Positions 1 to 9,023 of a stretch of DNA of 64,000 nucleotides are shown piece after piece (positions within the stretch are counted from its first letter, which is position 1; each line of letters starts with the position of its first letter). The notes beneath the pieces are model-generated. The model saw only the letters and a program-made list of their open reading frames with translations. It ran no database searches and was not told where the DNA came from. Source of the DNA: Acidobacteriota bacterium. Its GTDB lineage: Bacteria > Acidobacteriota > Terriglobia > Bryobacterales > Bryobacteraceae. The DNA lies in the NCBI GenBank assembly GCA_016213775.1, contig JACQZR010000129.1:24636-88635 (forward strand), in the 5' to 3' direction. The position numbers and the translations under genes are program-made.

Positions 1-354
1 TCCTCGGAGGGGTTTCCGCTACTCAAATTCGCCATCCAATTCGATCTGCAATGGCAGCAACCCACTCTCTCGGTTTGGACTCGTCTACCGGAACGATGGC
101 GTAGGTGCCTTCTCGCGGGATCCGCGAAGGGCGCCGGTCGGCCGCATCTGGAAGCTATCTTCGGCTACCTTGGTGACTTAGAGATGGGTCCAGGCTGGGC
201 ACCCACGTTGGACAAGCGTCGGCTGAAAGCTCGAATCGCTCTGAGAACAATGGACGTATGCCGGTCAAGGTGCGGAGCCAGCAAATCACACCTGAGAATA
301 AAATTAGCCAGCCCGTAGCGATACCCCAGTTGAGACTCGAACCGCTGCAGCGAC
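1..354. other. Left edge, no gene supported
   Basis: Nothing here is convincingly coding. The forward frame entering at base 1 stays open to about base 318, but its translation is rich in Arg, Trp and Ser and resembles no family I know. On the minus strand a frame of about 43 codons ends with a stop at 23-25; its last 30 residues look protein-like (acidic and hydrophobic residues alternate and it ends GWRI), but it has no start codon after the upstream stop. It could be the tail of a decayed gene. Confidence 0.3.
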
Positions 355-606
355 TTGCTACAATTCGCAGTCGTGTTCTTCCGGATTCGCGGCGACATCA
401 CCCACATTGAGACCATCGCGATCGGCCAATCCATCCGCGAGCTTCCACGTTTGCGCAAGTTCTATGGTAAGGGCCGCTGGCGAAAACGAAAGGGGCTGGC
501 ATTCGTACAACTGAGCAGTGGTACGATACGACAAGCGGAGCTTCACTGGTACGAGGCATCCGGAGTTGGCAAAAAGGAATTCAAGATAAAACGGTTCGTG
601 GATTAG
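355..606 (+). CDS. Small basic hypothetical protein
   Basis: I do not recognise a named family. The 83-residue protein has a hydrophobic start (AVVFF), a charged middle containing RKFYGKGRWRKRKG, and a C-terminus ending KRFVD. The size and charge suit a small cytoplasmic, possibly nucleic-acid-binding protein, but that is inference. It begins at TTG 355; an in-frame GTG at 373 is an alternative, and neither has a clear ribosome binding site. The stop lies one base before the ATG of the next gene, so the two are probably co-transcribed and translationally coupled. There is no signal peptide or membrane segment. Confidence 0.55.
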   Translation: MLQFAVVFFRIRGDITHIETIAIGQSIRELPRLRKFYGKGRWRKRKGLAFVQLSSGTIRQAELHWYEASGVGKKEFKIKRFVD

Positions 607-607
607 C

Positions 608-844
608 ATGCCGTCGAGTGGATCAAAGCCTCGGGAATACGCCGTCTGCCTCGCGAACACTGGATATGAAGCTTCGCTGGAGGTCCGCAAGCTCTACGCC
701 GTCCTGGGTGATAGCGCCGCCGAGGATCACGACCTGATCCGCGTCATTGACGAATCTGGTGAAGACTACTACTATCCAACTCGTTTTTTTCAGAAGATCG
801 AACTCCCCGCCGAACTTCAACGAAAGCTGCGCCTCGCCTCGTAA
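608..844 (+). CDS. Small acidic hypothetical protein
   Basis: This is a 78-residue acidic protein with no recognised family. The middle reads KLYAVLGDSAAEDHDLIRV, followed by an acidic turn and the hydrophobic/aromatic stretch DYYYPTRFF, then a basic C-terminus. Its start is one base after the stop of the upstream 83-residue gene, so the two look like a bicistronic pair. The upstream partner is basic and this one is acidic, which is compatible with a complex, but nothing in the sequence proves an interaction. Two-gene basic/acidic pairs are often toxin-antitoxin modules; I see no toxin fold here to support that. Confidence 0.6.
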   Translation: MPSSGSKPREYAVCLANTGYEASLEVRKLYAVLGDSAAEDHDLIRVIDESGEDYYYPTRFFQKIELPAELQRKLRLAS

Positions 845-883
845 ACGCATCGCGAACGGCCGCAGTTCGAAATGCGTCCACGA

Positions 884-965
884 CGGGGAGCCAGGACTCG
901 AACCCGTCTTCTGATAATGTCCTGTCGGCGGCGGCCACTCTTCTCCCAACTCGCTTCCTGATTAC
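884..965 (-). pseudogene. Degenerate tRNA-like remnant
   Basis: Read on the minus strand, bases 907-891 form a T-arm with the canonical TTCGAGT loop and four of five stem pairs. They are followed by CTCCCCG (890-884), which looks like the 3' acceptor strand. Further 5', bases 954-937 resemble a D-arm (GTTGGGAGA). No matching 5' acceptor strand and no stable anticodon stem could be found, and there is no CCA. I read it as a tRNA relic or a chance resemblance, not a working tRNA. Confidence 0.2.
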
Positions 966-1092
966 AGCGGTAGAAAGATAACCGTGTTCTCCCACTCTTC
1001 GGCCTGGGATGCCGCACAAACCAGCAATAGCTCTTCGATCGCCTGCCCGATATCGAGCTCTTGTAAGACGATGACTAGGCCCGTGAGGCCCG

Positions 1093-3627
1093 TTAGGGGT
1101 TTCGCGAACGGAGAGTGCCGTGTTCGGCTTCGACCCGGGCGGCTTCATCGGGTTTGCCCGAGGCCCGCAGGGATTCGGCGAGGAGGCGATAGCGGCGGGC
1201 GATGGACTTGGAGGAGCGGAAGTCGGTGGTGGTAGCGGGAATGCTCTCGAGCCACTGGCGGTGGATGCGCGCGGCGGCGGCGTGCTCGCCGCGGGCGGCT
1301 TCGAGGGTGGCTTCGGCGCGCGAGATCGCTTCTGAGGGGGTGTCCACGGCGCTTGTGTCTTTGCGGTTCAAGGAAGCAAACAGTGCGCGGGCCTGGTGGA
1401 GGGCGCCGGCTGCATCCGTGTCACGGCCAAGCATAGACAAGGCAATACTGGACTCGCTGAGGAGGATGGTAATTGCCAGATCGCGTCCACCGGTTTCCTT
1501 GGACAGACCGCGGAAGAGATCCAGTGATTCGTTGTAACGCTTGAGGGCAACGGCAGGATCGGAGGGGCGCAGGAGATTGGCTTGACGCCAGGCGCAGATG
1601 CCGGTATTGAAGCGGACCATTCTTTCACGCTGATCCAAGGCCAGGGCCTCACGGCCCAGTTGGAGACATGCGTCGTATTCGCGGATGCCTTCCTGCGTGC
1701 GGCCAAGCGATGCTCCGATGTCATCGGCTAATAGCTGAGCGAGATCGCTGTGGCCGGCCGCGAGGTTGACCAGAAAGCGGAAGTCGTTGGCGGACGCGGG
1801 GCGCATCTTCTCCAGCAACTGCATGCTTTCGCGCGCGGGGTGAAGCGCGCCTTCGATATCGCCGCTGGAGCGAAGGGCCTTGCCGAGGGCGGCAAGTGAA
1901 GTGGAGAGGTTACCCCGCAGTTTGGGGTCGTCGTCTTTGGCTTGCAGGGCGCGACGCTGGAATTCCACTGAACGGCGGGACGATGCAATGGCATCGGCGG
2001 GGCGGCCTGTTCCGCGATATCCGGCCGCGAGCGACTGGTGAATGCCTCCGAGAAAATCCAACTCCTGGGGAGTGTTTGCGGCGAGCGGTTCATAGCGTGC
2101 CGCGAGTGATGCCAATGGAGGGAGGGCGGCGGACAACTCGGCACTCCGCTTCTGTCCGTGGTAAATGCGCGATTGCAAGTCGGCGATTTCGAGTGCTGCG
2201 CGGACGGTCTTTGCATCGTTGGGCTGTTGCTGGAGCACGGAGTGCAGGAGCGCGGAGGCACGCGAGAGATTCGTTTGTGCTTCGGCGGTCATGCCGAGGT
2301 TGAGTCCGCGAAAGCCACCTTGAATATCGGCGACCTTGCGGTAGCCGTCGGCGAGCTCGCCACGGAGCACGAGATCGTCGCCGGCCTCGGCGGAGAGTTT
2401 CTCGAGGTATTCGGTGGCGGTGCGGACAATCTGCTCGCGGGCTTTGGTGCCGCCGGGGAGCACAGCGATGTCCTGTTCGACGGAGAACAACTGGGCGGCG
2501 AGCTGGCGGACCTCCTGGTAGCGTTGTTCGGCGATGTCGCGTTCGCGGCGGGCGACAAACAGTCCGGTGGTGAGTCCACCGATTGCCAGGCATGCGGCGG
2601 CCACGGGAATCCAGTAGCGGCGGAGCGAGCGGCGCGCAAGGTACCAACGCTCGTCATAGCGCGCTTTGACGGGAAGAGACTGGAGCCAGGCACGCAGGTC
2701 CTCAGCCATCTCGACGGCGCTCGAGTAGCGGTGGTCGGGCTCGGGGCGCATGGCTTTTTTCGCGATGGCGTCGAGGTCGCGGTCGGCGATGGCGGCGCCG
2801 GCGGCGGGAGGCTGGCCGGTAACAACGCGGCAGAGGATTGCGCCGAGGGAGTAGATATCGGTGGGAGTGCCGGTGGGTTCGGCGCGCAGTTGTTCAGGGC
2901 TTGCGTAGGCGGGAGTGAGGCGGTGTTCCGCGGTTGCGGTTGCGTCGGGGGCGGTGTCGAGCAGTTTGGCAATGCCGAAGTCGAGCAGTTTGGGAACACC
3001 GTCGCGGGTGACGAGAATGTTGTTGGGCTTGAGGTCGCGGTGGACGACAAGCATGCGGTGGGCGTAGGCAACCGCGTCGCAGAGGGTGGCCAGTAGAGCG
3101 ACGCGTTCGCGGACGGATGTGGCGGCGCAATGAACATCGAAGGAGACGCCGTCGACGTACTCCATGACGAGGTAGGGCTGGCCGTTGGGGAGGTGGCCGG
3201 CGTCAAAGAGCTGGGTGATGTTGGGATGCGAGAGGTTGGCGAGGATCTGGCGCTCCTGGAGAAAGCGCTGGCGAGTGGAGTCCGGGAGGGGACCGCCACG
3301 GAGCAGTTTGACGGCGGCGAGGTGGCGCACTTCGCCATCGATGCGCTCGGCGAGATAGAGACATCCCATGCCGCCGCGGGCGATCTTTTCGATGAGGCGG
3401 AAGCGTCCGCAGACGGTGCCGGGCGGGGGCTCGAGTTCGTCGAACAAGGATTCGACGGCGGTCTGGACGATATCGCCGAGTTTCTTATCGCCGTCGGCAA
3501 AGGCGAGGAGAGATTCGACGGCGCGGCGCGTATCTTCGTCGACCGGATGGGCGGCGAGGTATTTCTCGCGAGCGGGCGGAGTGAGGTCGATCAACTGTTC
3601 AAAGAGGCTCATTACGCTGGGTGTCAT
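1093..3627 (-). CDS. Serine/threonine protein kinase with TPR-type C-terminus
   Basis: This is a membrane-anchored Hanks-type protein kinase of 844 residues. The kinase domain spans about residues 74-320. The glycine loop is ARGGMG (residues 83-88, first Gly replaced by Ala), the ATP lysine is K107, the catalytic loop is HRDLKPNN (D198), the metal-binding DFG is at 216-218, and the activation segment ends in YASPEQL. One transmembrane helix follows at about 339-359. The rest is helical and repeat-like, consistent with extracytoplasmic TPR-type sensing; family members are common in Acidobacteriota. I chose the ATG at 3627 over an upstream in-frame start because GAGGA lies seven bases before it. 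The substrate is unknown. Confidence 0.9.
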   Translation of the reverse strand: MTPSVMSLFEQLIDLTPPAREKYLAAHPVDEDTRRAVESLLAFADGDKKLGDIVQTAVESLFDELEPPPGTVCGRFRLIEKIARGGMGCLYLAERIDGEVRHLAAVKLLRGGPLPDSTRQRFLQERQILANLSHPNITQLFDAGHLPNGQPYLVMEYVDGVSFDVHCAATSVRERVALLATLCDAVAYAHRMLVVHRDLKPNNILVTRDGVPKLLDFGIAKLLDTAPDATATAEHRLTPAYASPEQLRAEPTGTPTDIYSLGAILCRVVTGQPPAAGAAIADRDLDAIAKKAMRPEPDHRYSSAVEMAEDLRAWLQSLPVKARYDERWYLARRSLRRYWIPVAAACLAIGGLTTGLFVARRERDIAEQRYQEVRQLAAQLFSVEQDIAVLPGGTKAREQIVRTATEYLEKLSAEAGDDLVLRGELADGYRKVADIQGGFRGLNLGMTAEAQTNLSRASALLHSVLQQQPNDAKTVRAALEIADLQSRIYHGQKRSAELSAALPPLASLAARYEPLAANTPQELDFLGGIHQSLAAGYRGTGRPADAIASSRRSVEFQRRALQAKDDDPKLRGNLSTSLAALGKALRSSGDIEGALHPARESMQLLEKMRPASANDFRFLVNLAAGHSDLAQLLADDIGASLGRTQEGIREYDACLQLGREALALDQRERMVRFNTGICAWRQANLLRPSDPAVALKRYNESLDLFRGLSKETGGRDLAITILLSESSIALSMLGRDTDAAGALHQARALFASLNRKDTSAVDTPSEAISRAEATLEAARGEHAAAARIHRQWLESIPATTTDFRSSKSIARRYRLLAESLRASGKPDEAARVEAEHGTLRSRNP

Positions 3628-3737
3628 CGTATCCTCGCAGCCCGATTTCGTCGCGTTAGTTTTATTTTTGCAGAAGCCATCCGGAGGCGCATACGGAGTT
3701 GGGGCGGGATTCTTGCGTGGAATGCACGAAGGGGGGA

Positions 3738-3799
3738 GCGGGACTGAAGTCTCGCGCGGGGCTGGCCTGGAAAGGCCAGCCGCGGCCAGGATTGGCCGC
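3738..3799. repeat. Three consecutive short hairpins (REP-like)
   Basis: Three inverted repeats stand side by side between convergent gene ends. The first pairs 3738-3745 with 3748-3755 (7 of 8 bases). The second has a perfect 9-base stem, 3760-3768 with 3773-3781, and a GGAA loop. The third has a perfect 7-base stem, 3782-3788 with 3793-3799, and a GGAT loop. The arrangement resembles a REP/BIME element or a set of terminator stems; there is no T-run. The rest of the 190-base gap (3628-3817) shows nothing else. Confidence 0.55.
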
Positions 3800-3817
3800 C
3801 CCACACGGCGTCGGAAG

Positions 3818-6235
3818 TTACTGGTTCACCCAAATCGGGCTCGACCAGGCCATGTCGTTTGGATAACTTGTCGCACTGCCGAAATTTTGTTTTCCGGTGA
3901 CGCGTGGATCCGACCGCTGCGTGAGGCGCACATAATACGCCGCCTCTCCGCGAAACTCCAGATCGCGCCACTCAAACGCCGCCGCCGGAGCATTCGGCGT
4001 TACCGCATAGACTGCCGGAAACGGCTCGGGCACGCCCTTGTAGAACTTGATCACCTCGATTCTCTCAATCGCATTCGTGCCTCGTGCCGTCACAGTGATC
4101 ACCGGAGCCTGGGCCGACCGCACCACGCTGCCCATCGGCTGACCGTTGACCCGCACGTCCAACACAATGCGCTCGCCAGTGGTCGCGTAGCAGCGCCGCG
4201 CCTTCAACGCGCCAAAGATGGACGCGCGATCCAGTTTCTCCGCCAGCACGGCGGTAAACGCTGCTGGCCGCTCCATGAAGAGATCATGGTTGTCGCTGCC
4301 ACCGACAACCCCAATCCGCAGCCCTCTTCTCCACGCATCCTGCAGGGACGATCCGCGAATCTCGTCCCTGGTATGACCCGGGTTGCGATAGAACTCGAAG
4401 CGCCCCCAATGCGACGCGATCTCCATATCAGGCTCCACCCTGGGATCAATCGCATCGAAGTTGGTCCCGCCGGAGGATCCGCGCGCGACATGATGGGCAA
4501 ACATCAGACTCGTGGTGGTCCGCATCAACGCAGTCAACTCCTTCGCCGTATCGCTGTCCCCCTCCGTCGAACTGAAGAACGGTTGGTCGTCGGTCTCGCT
4601 GATCACGTTCTTATGACCCTCCTGCGGAACGCGAAAATCTCCCTGCGTCCACTCCCACCCGGGAATCCCGACAAACCTGCCCGGCTGATGAAACGCATTG
4701 ACCACGCGCTGCACCATGCCCACCTCCGAAGAGAGCAGCTTGTTCGATTCCGCATGCGGAGTGTAGGCGGCAAAGTCCAACAGCCAGCGGTCGCGGGCGA
4801 AGGCGTAGTATTGATCGGCAATCCCGGTGTGGCCGTCGTCCATCATCAAATGCATGTGGATCTCGCCGAAGTACACCTGATAACCGTTCACGGTTGGAGT
4901 GGCCGCGCGGACGGGCCTCATCGCCGCCGCGGGGGCCGGCGCAGGCGCACGATAGAGGGCCGCATTGTCCGGCGCCGATCCCGCCGCCGCGAAATCGCGC
5001 ACGGCAATCTGGCGGTTCTCAAAGATGCCGGTGCCGCGCTCATAGGCCACGTGCACCTTCCCATCGTGAATCACCGCCGAAGGACGCTGATCCATCCTGG
5101 TGGATGCGGCCCCCATGAACCGCACCGCGGAATACTCCTCTTCGTTCACATCCAACTGCTGCGGTTCAGTCCATCCATTCGCCGTGAAGGCCGTCGACCA
5201 CAAGCGGAAATTGCAGTGGCCCTTCATGCGCGTGAGAATCACGTGCACGCCGCCATCGTGCGATGCGGCCGCCACCGGCATATCCGCGTTTGTCACGTGC
5301 AAGCCAGGATCGCGCCACACACTGCCGGTCCACTCCAGGGCACGCACGCGAGGCCGCGGCATCGCGCCGGGCCGCCATCCGCGAATGCCCCACTCGGGCG
5401 CGCGTTCCGGATTCTGCGCGTACGCAAGCCACACACTATCGCCGCGCCCCGCAGCCACACTCGCGCCATACGCATCCAGATTGCGATCCACTGGCGCAGC
5501 GATCACGGCACTCCATTGACCGTTGGCCCACTGCCGCATCGACACGCCGTAGCGTTCGCCGCTGCCACCGTCCCACGCCACAGTGACGCGCCCCGCGGCG
5601 CTGATTGTCAGCGATGGCCGGTACGCCGGCGCATCCGGAACGCTCACTAACTCGGGTTGATCGAACCGTCCTTTGCGCATCGCATGAATCTGCGTCACTC
5701 CATTGCGCTGTGCTTCCCACACCACCCACAACGTGCCGTCGGGGGCAGCGGCGGCGCGCGGCACTGCATCCGATCCCACCGCCGAGGTGATTCGCACCGG
5801 CGCCGTCATCTTCATGGCGGTATCGACGTGGCGCATCCACAGATCCCATTCGGTGCCCACTCGCGCAGCCCAAATCACCCACGCGCCTGACGCGTCTGTC
5901 GCAACGGCCGGATCGGAGTTCATCGTATGCTCCGTGCTGACACGCAACTCTGGCGACCATTCCGTTCCCCCACGCCGCTTCACCATCACGTGATCCGCGC
6001 GGAGGAAATCCGCATCGGATCCGCGTTTGGCTCGATCAAACTCGCGGCTCGAAACCCACGCCAGCCACAAGTCTCCCGAGCTACCGCGCGCCAATGCGGG
6101 ATAGCCGTTGTTCACCGGCAAGCCCAGCGGAGGACGGCTCAACAACACTGGCGTAGTGCGCTGTTGCGCCACCGCCCCAATGATCACTACCAGCAACCCG
6201 CAGGTGACAACGTGCGTTCGAAGTCGCATTATCAT
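3818..6235 (-). CDS. Secreted PHP-like (DUF3604-type) protein with repeat N-terminus
   Basis: The 805-residue exported protein has a signal peptide at about residues 1-22. Residues about 30-420 carry repeated Trp/Asp-rich segments typical of a BNR/beta-propeller-like fold. The C-terminal half starts YFGEIHMHL and continues with a PHP-like arrangement of His and Asp residues (HAESN, SDNHD), as in the DUF3604 family of predicted metal-dependent phosphoesterases. The substrate is unknown. A much longer frame runs upstream to 7921 but is antisense to the next gene; the ATG at 6235 starts the signal peptide. It lies only 15 bases from the divergent ADP-ribosylglycohydrolase gene, and neither start has a good ribosome binding site. 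Confidence 0.75.
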   Translation of the reverse strand: MIMRLRTHVVTCGLLVVIIGAVAQQRTTPVLLSRPPLGLPVNNGYPALARGSSGDLWLAWVSSREFDRAKRGSDADFLRADHVMVKRRGGTEWSPELRVSTEHTMNSDPAVATDASGAWVIWAARVGTEWDLWMRHVDTAMKMTAPVRITSAVGSDAVPRAAAAPDGTLWVVWEAQRNGVTQIHAMRKGRFDQPELVSVPDAPAYRPSLTISAAGRVTVAWDGGSGERYGVSMRQWANGQWSAVIAAPVDRNLDAYGASVAAGRGDSVWLAYAQNPERAPEWGIRGWRPGAMPRPRVRALEWTGSVWRDPGLHVTNADMPVAAASHDGGVHVILTRMKGHCNFRLWSTAFTANGWTEPQQLDVNEEEYSAVRFMGAASTRMDQRPSAVIHDGKVHVAYERGTGIFENRQIAVRDFAAAGSAPDNAALYRAPAPAPAAAMRPVRAATPTVNGYQVYFGEIHMHLMMDDGHTGIADQYYAFARDRWLLDFAAYTPHAESNKLLSSEVGMVQRVVNAFHQPGRFVGIPGWEWTQGDFRVPQEGHKNVISETDDQPFFSSTEGDSDTAKELTALMRTTTSLMFAHHVARGSSGGTNFDAIDPRVEPDMEIASHWGRFEFYRNPGHTRDEIRGSSLQDAWRRGLRIGVVGGSDNHDLFMERPAAFTAVLAEKLDRASIFGALKARRCYATTGERIVLDVRVNGQPMGSVVRSAQAPVITVTARGTNAIERIEVIKFYKGVPEPFPAVYAVTPNAPAAAFEWRDLEFRGEAAYYVRLTQRSDPRVTGKQNFGSATSYPNDMAWSSPIWVNQ

Positions 6236-6250
6236 TACAGATACAAGTTT

Positions 6251-7798
6251 ATGTGGAAAGCCATCCTCGTTTCCCTCATTGCCGTCGCGGCCAGCGCGCA
6301 GACCGCCCGCATGTCCGTCGCCGAATTGCGCGACCGTGTGCAAGGCGGTTGGGCGGGCCAGATGATCGGCGTCAGCTACGGCGCCCCCACTGAGTTCCGT
6401 TTCAACCAGCGCATCATCCCGAAGGATCAACTCCCCAAGTGGACTCCCGACAAGGTGAACAACGCCCTGAACCAGGACGATCTTTACGTCGATATGACCT
6501 TTGCCAAAGTCCTGGATGATACCGGTATCAACGCCACCACCGACGACTTCGGCCGCATGTTCAAGGACGCCAAGTACGCTCTCTGGCATGCCAACCTTGC
6601 CGCCCGGCGCAACCTGAAACGAGGCGTTCCCGCGAAACTCGCGGGCCACCCGGACTACAATATCCACGCCGACGACATCGACTTCCAGATCGAGTCCGAC
6701 TTCATCGGACTGATGGCTCCCGGGCTGCCGCGCGCTGCCACCGACATCTCCATGCGCGCGGGCCGGGTGATGAACTACGGCGAAGGAATCTACGGCGGCG
6801 TCTTTGTCTCCTGCATGTACGCTGCGGCGTTTTTTGAAAAGACTCCGCAAGCCGTGGTGGCCGCCGGGCTGCGCTGCCTGCCCCCGCAAAGCAAGTACGC
6901 CAAACTTATCCGCGACGTGATCGACTGGCACAAAGCCGAACCGAAGAACTGGGAATCCGTCTGGCAGAAAATCCAGGACAAGTGGGACACCGCCGAGCCC
7001 TGTCCGGAAGGCGCCATGCGAGCTTTCAACATCGACGCCGCGCTCAACGGGGCATACATCGCGCTTGGTCTTCTGTACGGTGACGGCGAGTTCAGTAAGA
7101 CCATCGAAGTCTCGACGCGCGCGGGCCAGGATTCCGACTGCAACCCCTCGAGCGCGGCAGGAATCCTCGGTGTCATGCTGGGTTGGAACCGCATCCCTGA
7201 CGATTGGAAAAGCGGCATCCCGCCACGCGCCAAAGAGAAATTCCGCTACACCGACTTCACTTTCGAAACCATCGTCGACAGCACTATGGCGCGGGCTGAA
7301 AAGCTGATCGTCGCCAATGGCGGCAAGCGCGACGGGGAAGCATTCGTCATCAAACGCCAGTCCGAAAAGGCGGCCCCTTGGGAAGAATGGAAAGGGCGTG
7401 CCATCCCCCGCGAACGCATCTCGGTGGCGGACGCGCGCTGGTCCTTCAGCGGCGACTGGCAAGCCGCGAAAGAGAACTTCCGCAACGAGGACCGGCACCG
7501 CCGCATCAGCTCCACCAAAGGCGCGGAAGCTACCATCACGTTTGAAGGCACTGGCGTCGCCATCACCGGGCCCTTCCTGCCCACCTGCGGCAAAGCCGAA
7601 GTCATCGTCGACAACCGAGCCCCCAAAGTTGTCGATTGCTACCCCGACGAAGAGGCTCGAAAGGCGAGCGACGCGATGTTCCATGTCTTTGGACTGGCCG
7701 CGGGGAAACACACCCTGCGCATCCGTGTGCTCGGCGAGAAGATCTTTGATTCGCGGGGTGCGGAAGTGGTATTCAACGACATTCTGGTGTTCCGGTAA
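6251..7798 (+). CDS. Secreted ADP-ribosylglycohydrolase-family protein
   Basis: The 515-residue protein starts with a signal peptide ending near ASAQ (about residue 18). The ADP-ribosylglycohydrolase fold follows, with the entry motif GGWAGQMIG, an Asp-rich metal site (NQDDLYVD) and the family motif AGQDSDCNPS. About 130 C-terminal residues form a beta-rich module like a galactose-binding/carbohydrate-binding domain. Bacterial exported members are often found beside sugar oxidoreductases and isomerases and may act on glycosides rather than ADP-ribose; that is inference. The ATG at 6251 has no visible ribosome binding site and may be leaderless. The TAA stop overlaps the ATG of the downstream hydrolase by one base, so the two form an operon. 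Confidence 0.8.
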   Translation: MWKAILVSLIAVAASAQTARMSVAELRDRVQGGWAGQMIGVSYGAPTEFRFNQRIIPKDQLPKWTPDKVNNALNQDDLYVDMTFAKVLDDTGINATTDDFGRMFKDAKYALWHANLAARRNLKRGVPAKLAGHPDYNIHADDIDFQIESDFIGLMAPGLPRAATDISMRAGRVMNYGEGIYGGVFVSCMYAAAFFEKTPQAVVAAGLRCLPPQSKYAKLIRDVIDWHKAEPKNWESVWQKIQDKWDTAEPCPEGAMRAFNIDAALNGAYIALGLLYGDGEFSKTIEVSTRAGQDSDCNPSSAAGILGVMLGWNRIPDDWKSGIPPRAKEKFRYTDFTFETIVDSTMARAEKLIVANGGKRDGEAFVIKRQSEKAAPWEEWKGRAIPRERISVADARWSFSGDWQAAKENFRNEDRHRRISSTKGAEATITFEGTGVAITGPFLPTCGKAEVIVDNRAPKVVDCYPDEEARKASDAMFHVFGLAAGKHTLRIRVLGEKIFDSRGAEVVFNDILVFR

Positions 7799-9015
7799 TG
7801 CGCACGCTGACGGTGTTGTGCTTCGCGGTAACGGCGGCGGCCGGTGATATCCCGCAAGCCGAATGGCGGGCCCGCATCCTCGCGACGCTGCACGCGCCCG
7901 ATCCGCTGCCCGCGCTCGCACTTCGCCATCACGGCGCCTTCACGCTGGAGCAAGGCATCACAGTAGACAAGGTCTCCTACTCGACGCAACTCGGAATGCG
8001 GGTCCCAGCAATTGTCTACTCGCCCACCACGCCGCCCGCCATGCGACGGCCCGCGCTCATCGTCGTCAACGGGCACGGTGGCGACAAGTTCGCCTGGTAC
8101 GCCATGTATGCAGGACTCGCCTACGCGCGTCTCGGCGCAGTGGTGCTCACCTACGATCCCGCTGGTGAAGGGGAGCGCAATGCGGATCGCAAATCCGGCA
8201 CTCGCTCGCATGACCGCATCGTTCCGCCAGAGGAGAACGGCCGCTACCTCGGCGGCCTGATGCTCACCGATGTGCGGCAAGCCGTGTCGTACCTCGTCTC
8301 GCGGCCCGACGTTGACCCAGCCCGCATTGCAGCCGTTGGCTACTCGATGGGTTCGTTTGTGCTCTCCATCGCGTGTGCCGTCGAAACGCGTCTGAAAGCT
8401 TGCGTGCTGGCGGGCGGGGGCAATCTCGATGGCCCCGGAGAGTACTGGGACAAATCGAAAGCCATGTGCCAGGGAACGCCTTACCGCTCACTCGCCTTTC
8501 TCGGCGACCGCGCCGCCGCCATCTACGCGATGCACGCGCTGCGCGGCGCGACACTGCTGTATAACGGCACCGCCGACACCGTCGTCAACATGCACGTCCA
8601 TGGGGCGGATTTTGTTGCGGACATGCAGCGCCGCACCGCAGCGTTGGTTCCCGGCAAAACCGTCTTCGATGCAATGTGGGAGCAGAACACTTCCCACCGT
8701 CCTTACTTCGTAACCAAACCGGTGGCGCGCTGGCTCCACGGCAATCTACAATTCCCCAGCGTGCCGGCCGGTGGGTGGGACGCCATCCCGCAACGGCGGA
8801 TTGCCGATTGGGCTCGTGAGCACAACGTTCCGATGGACTCGCTTTACGCCACTTACGATCGCGAAGGAGGCACGCTCGGGCTCTGGAACAACCTTCCCGG
8901 CATCGCACGCGATCAGCTCATGGTGTACACAGCCCAGGAATGGGAAAAGGCGCGGGATACGCTCACTCACGAAGCATATCTCTCGCGCCTTCCAAAACCC
9001 AAAGCGGGGCGGTAA
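7798..9015 (+). CDS. Secreted alpha/beta hydrolase (acetylxylan-esterase/DLH type)
   Basis: The 405-residue alpha/beta hydrolase has a short signal peptide (cleavage near AAAGD). The oxyanion-hole strand is VVNGHGGDK, the nucleophile elbow is GYSMGS, and the probable acid and base are in NGTADTVV and NTSHRPYF. This set fits the large esterase clade that includes acetylxylan esterases and dienelactone hydrolases. The ATG overlaps the stop of the ADP-ribosylglycohydrolase gene (TAATG), which indicates translational coupling and a joint role, plausibly in degrading a decorated glycoside or polysaccharide outside the cytoplasm. The exact substrate cannot be read from the sequence. Confidence 0.8.
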   Translation: MRTLTVLCFAVTAAAGDIPQAEWRARILATLHAPDPLPALALRHHGAFTLEQGITVDKVSYSTQLGMRVPAIVYSPTTPPAMRRPALIVVNGHGGDKFAWYAMYAGLAYARLGAVVLTYDPAGEGERNADRKSGTRSHDRIVPPEENGRYLGGLMLTDVRQAVSYLVSRPDVDPARIAAVGYSMGSFVLSIACAVETRLKACVLAGGGNLDGPGEYWDKSKAMCQGTPYRSLAFLGDRAAAIYAMHALRGATLLYNGTADTVVNMHVHGADFVADMQRRTAALVPGKTVFDAMWEQNTSHRPYFVTKPVARWLHGNLQFPSVPAGGWDAIPQRRIADWAREHNVPMDSLYATYDREGGTLGLWNNLPGIARDQLMVYTAQEWEKARDTLTHEAYLSRLPKPKAGR

Positions 9016-9023
9016 AAGCCGCT

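Noticed and set aside
1896..3747. Several long plus-strand frames across the kinase gene
   Set aside because: They mirror the kinase codons; the kinase frame has all catalytic motifs.
3368..5650. 760-codon open frame on the plus strand
   Set aside because: It lies opposite the Ser/Thr kinase and the PHP-like gene, is extremely Arg/His-rich and has no domain. It is a GC-bias shadow of the real genes.
6236..7921. N-terminal extension of the PHP-like frame to 7921
   Set aside because: It overlaps the ADP-ribosylglycohydrolase coding sequence on the other strand, and the natural signal peptide begins at 6235.
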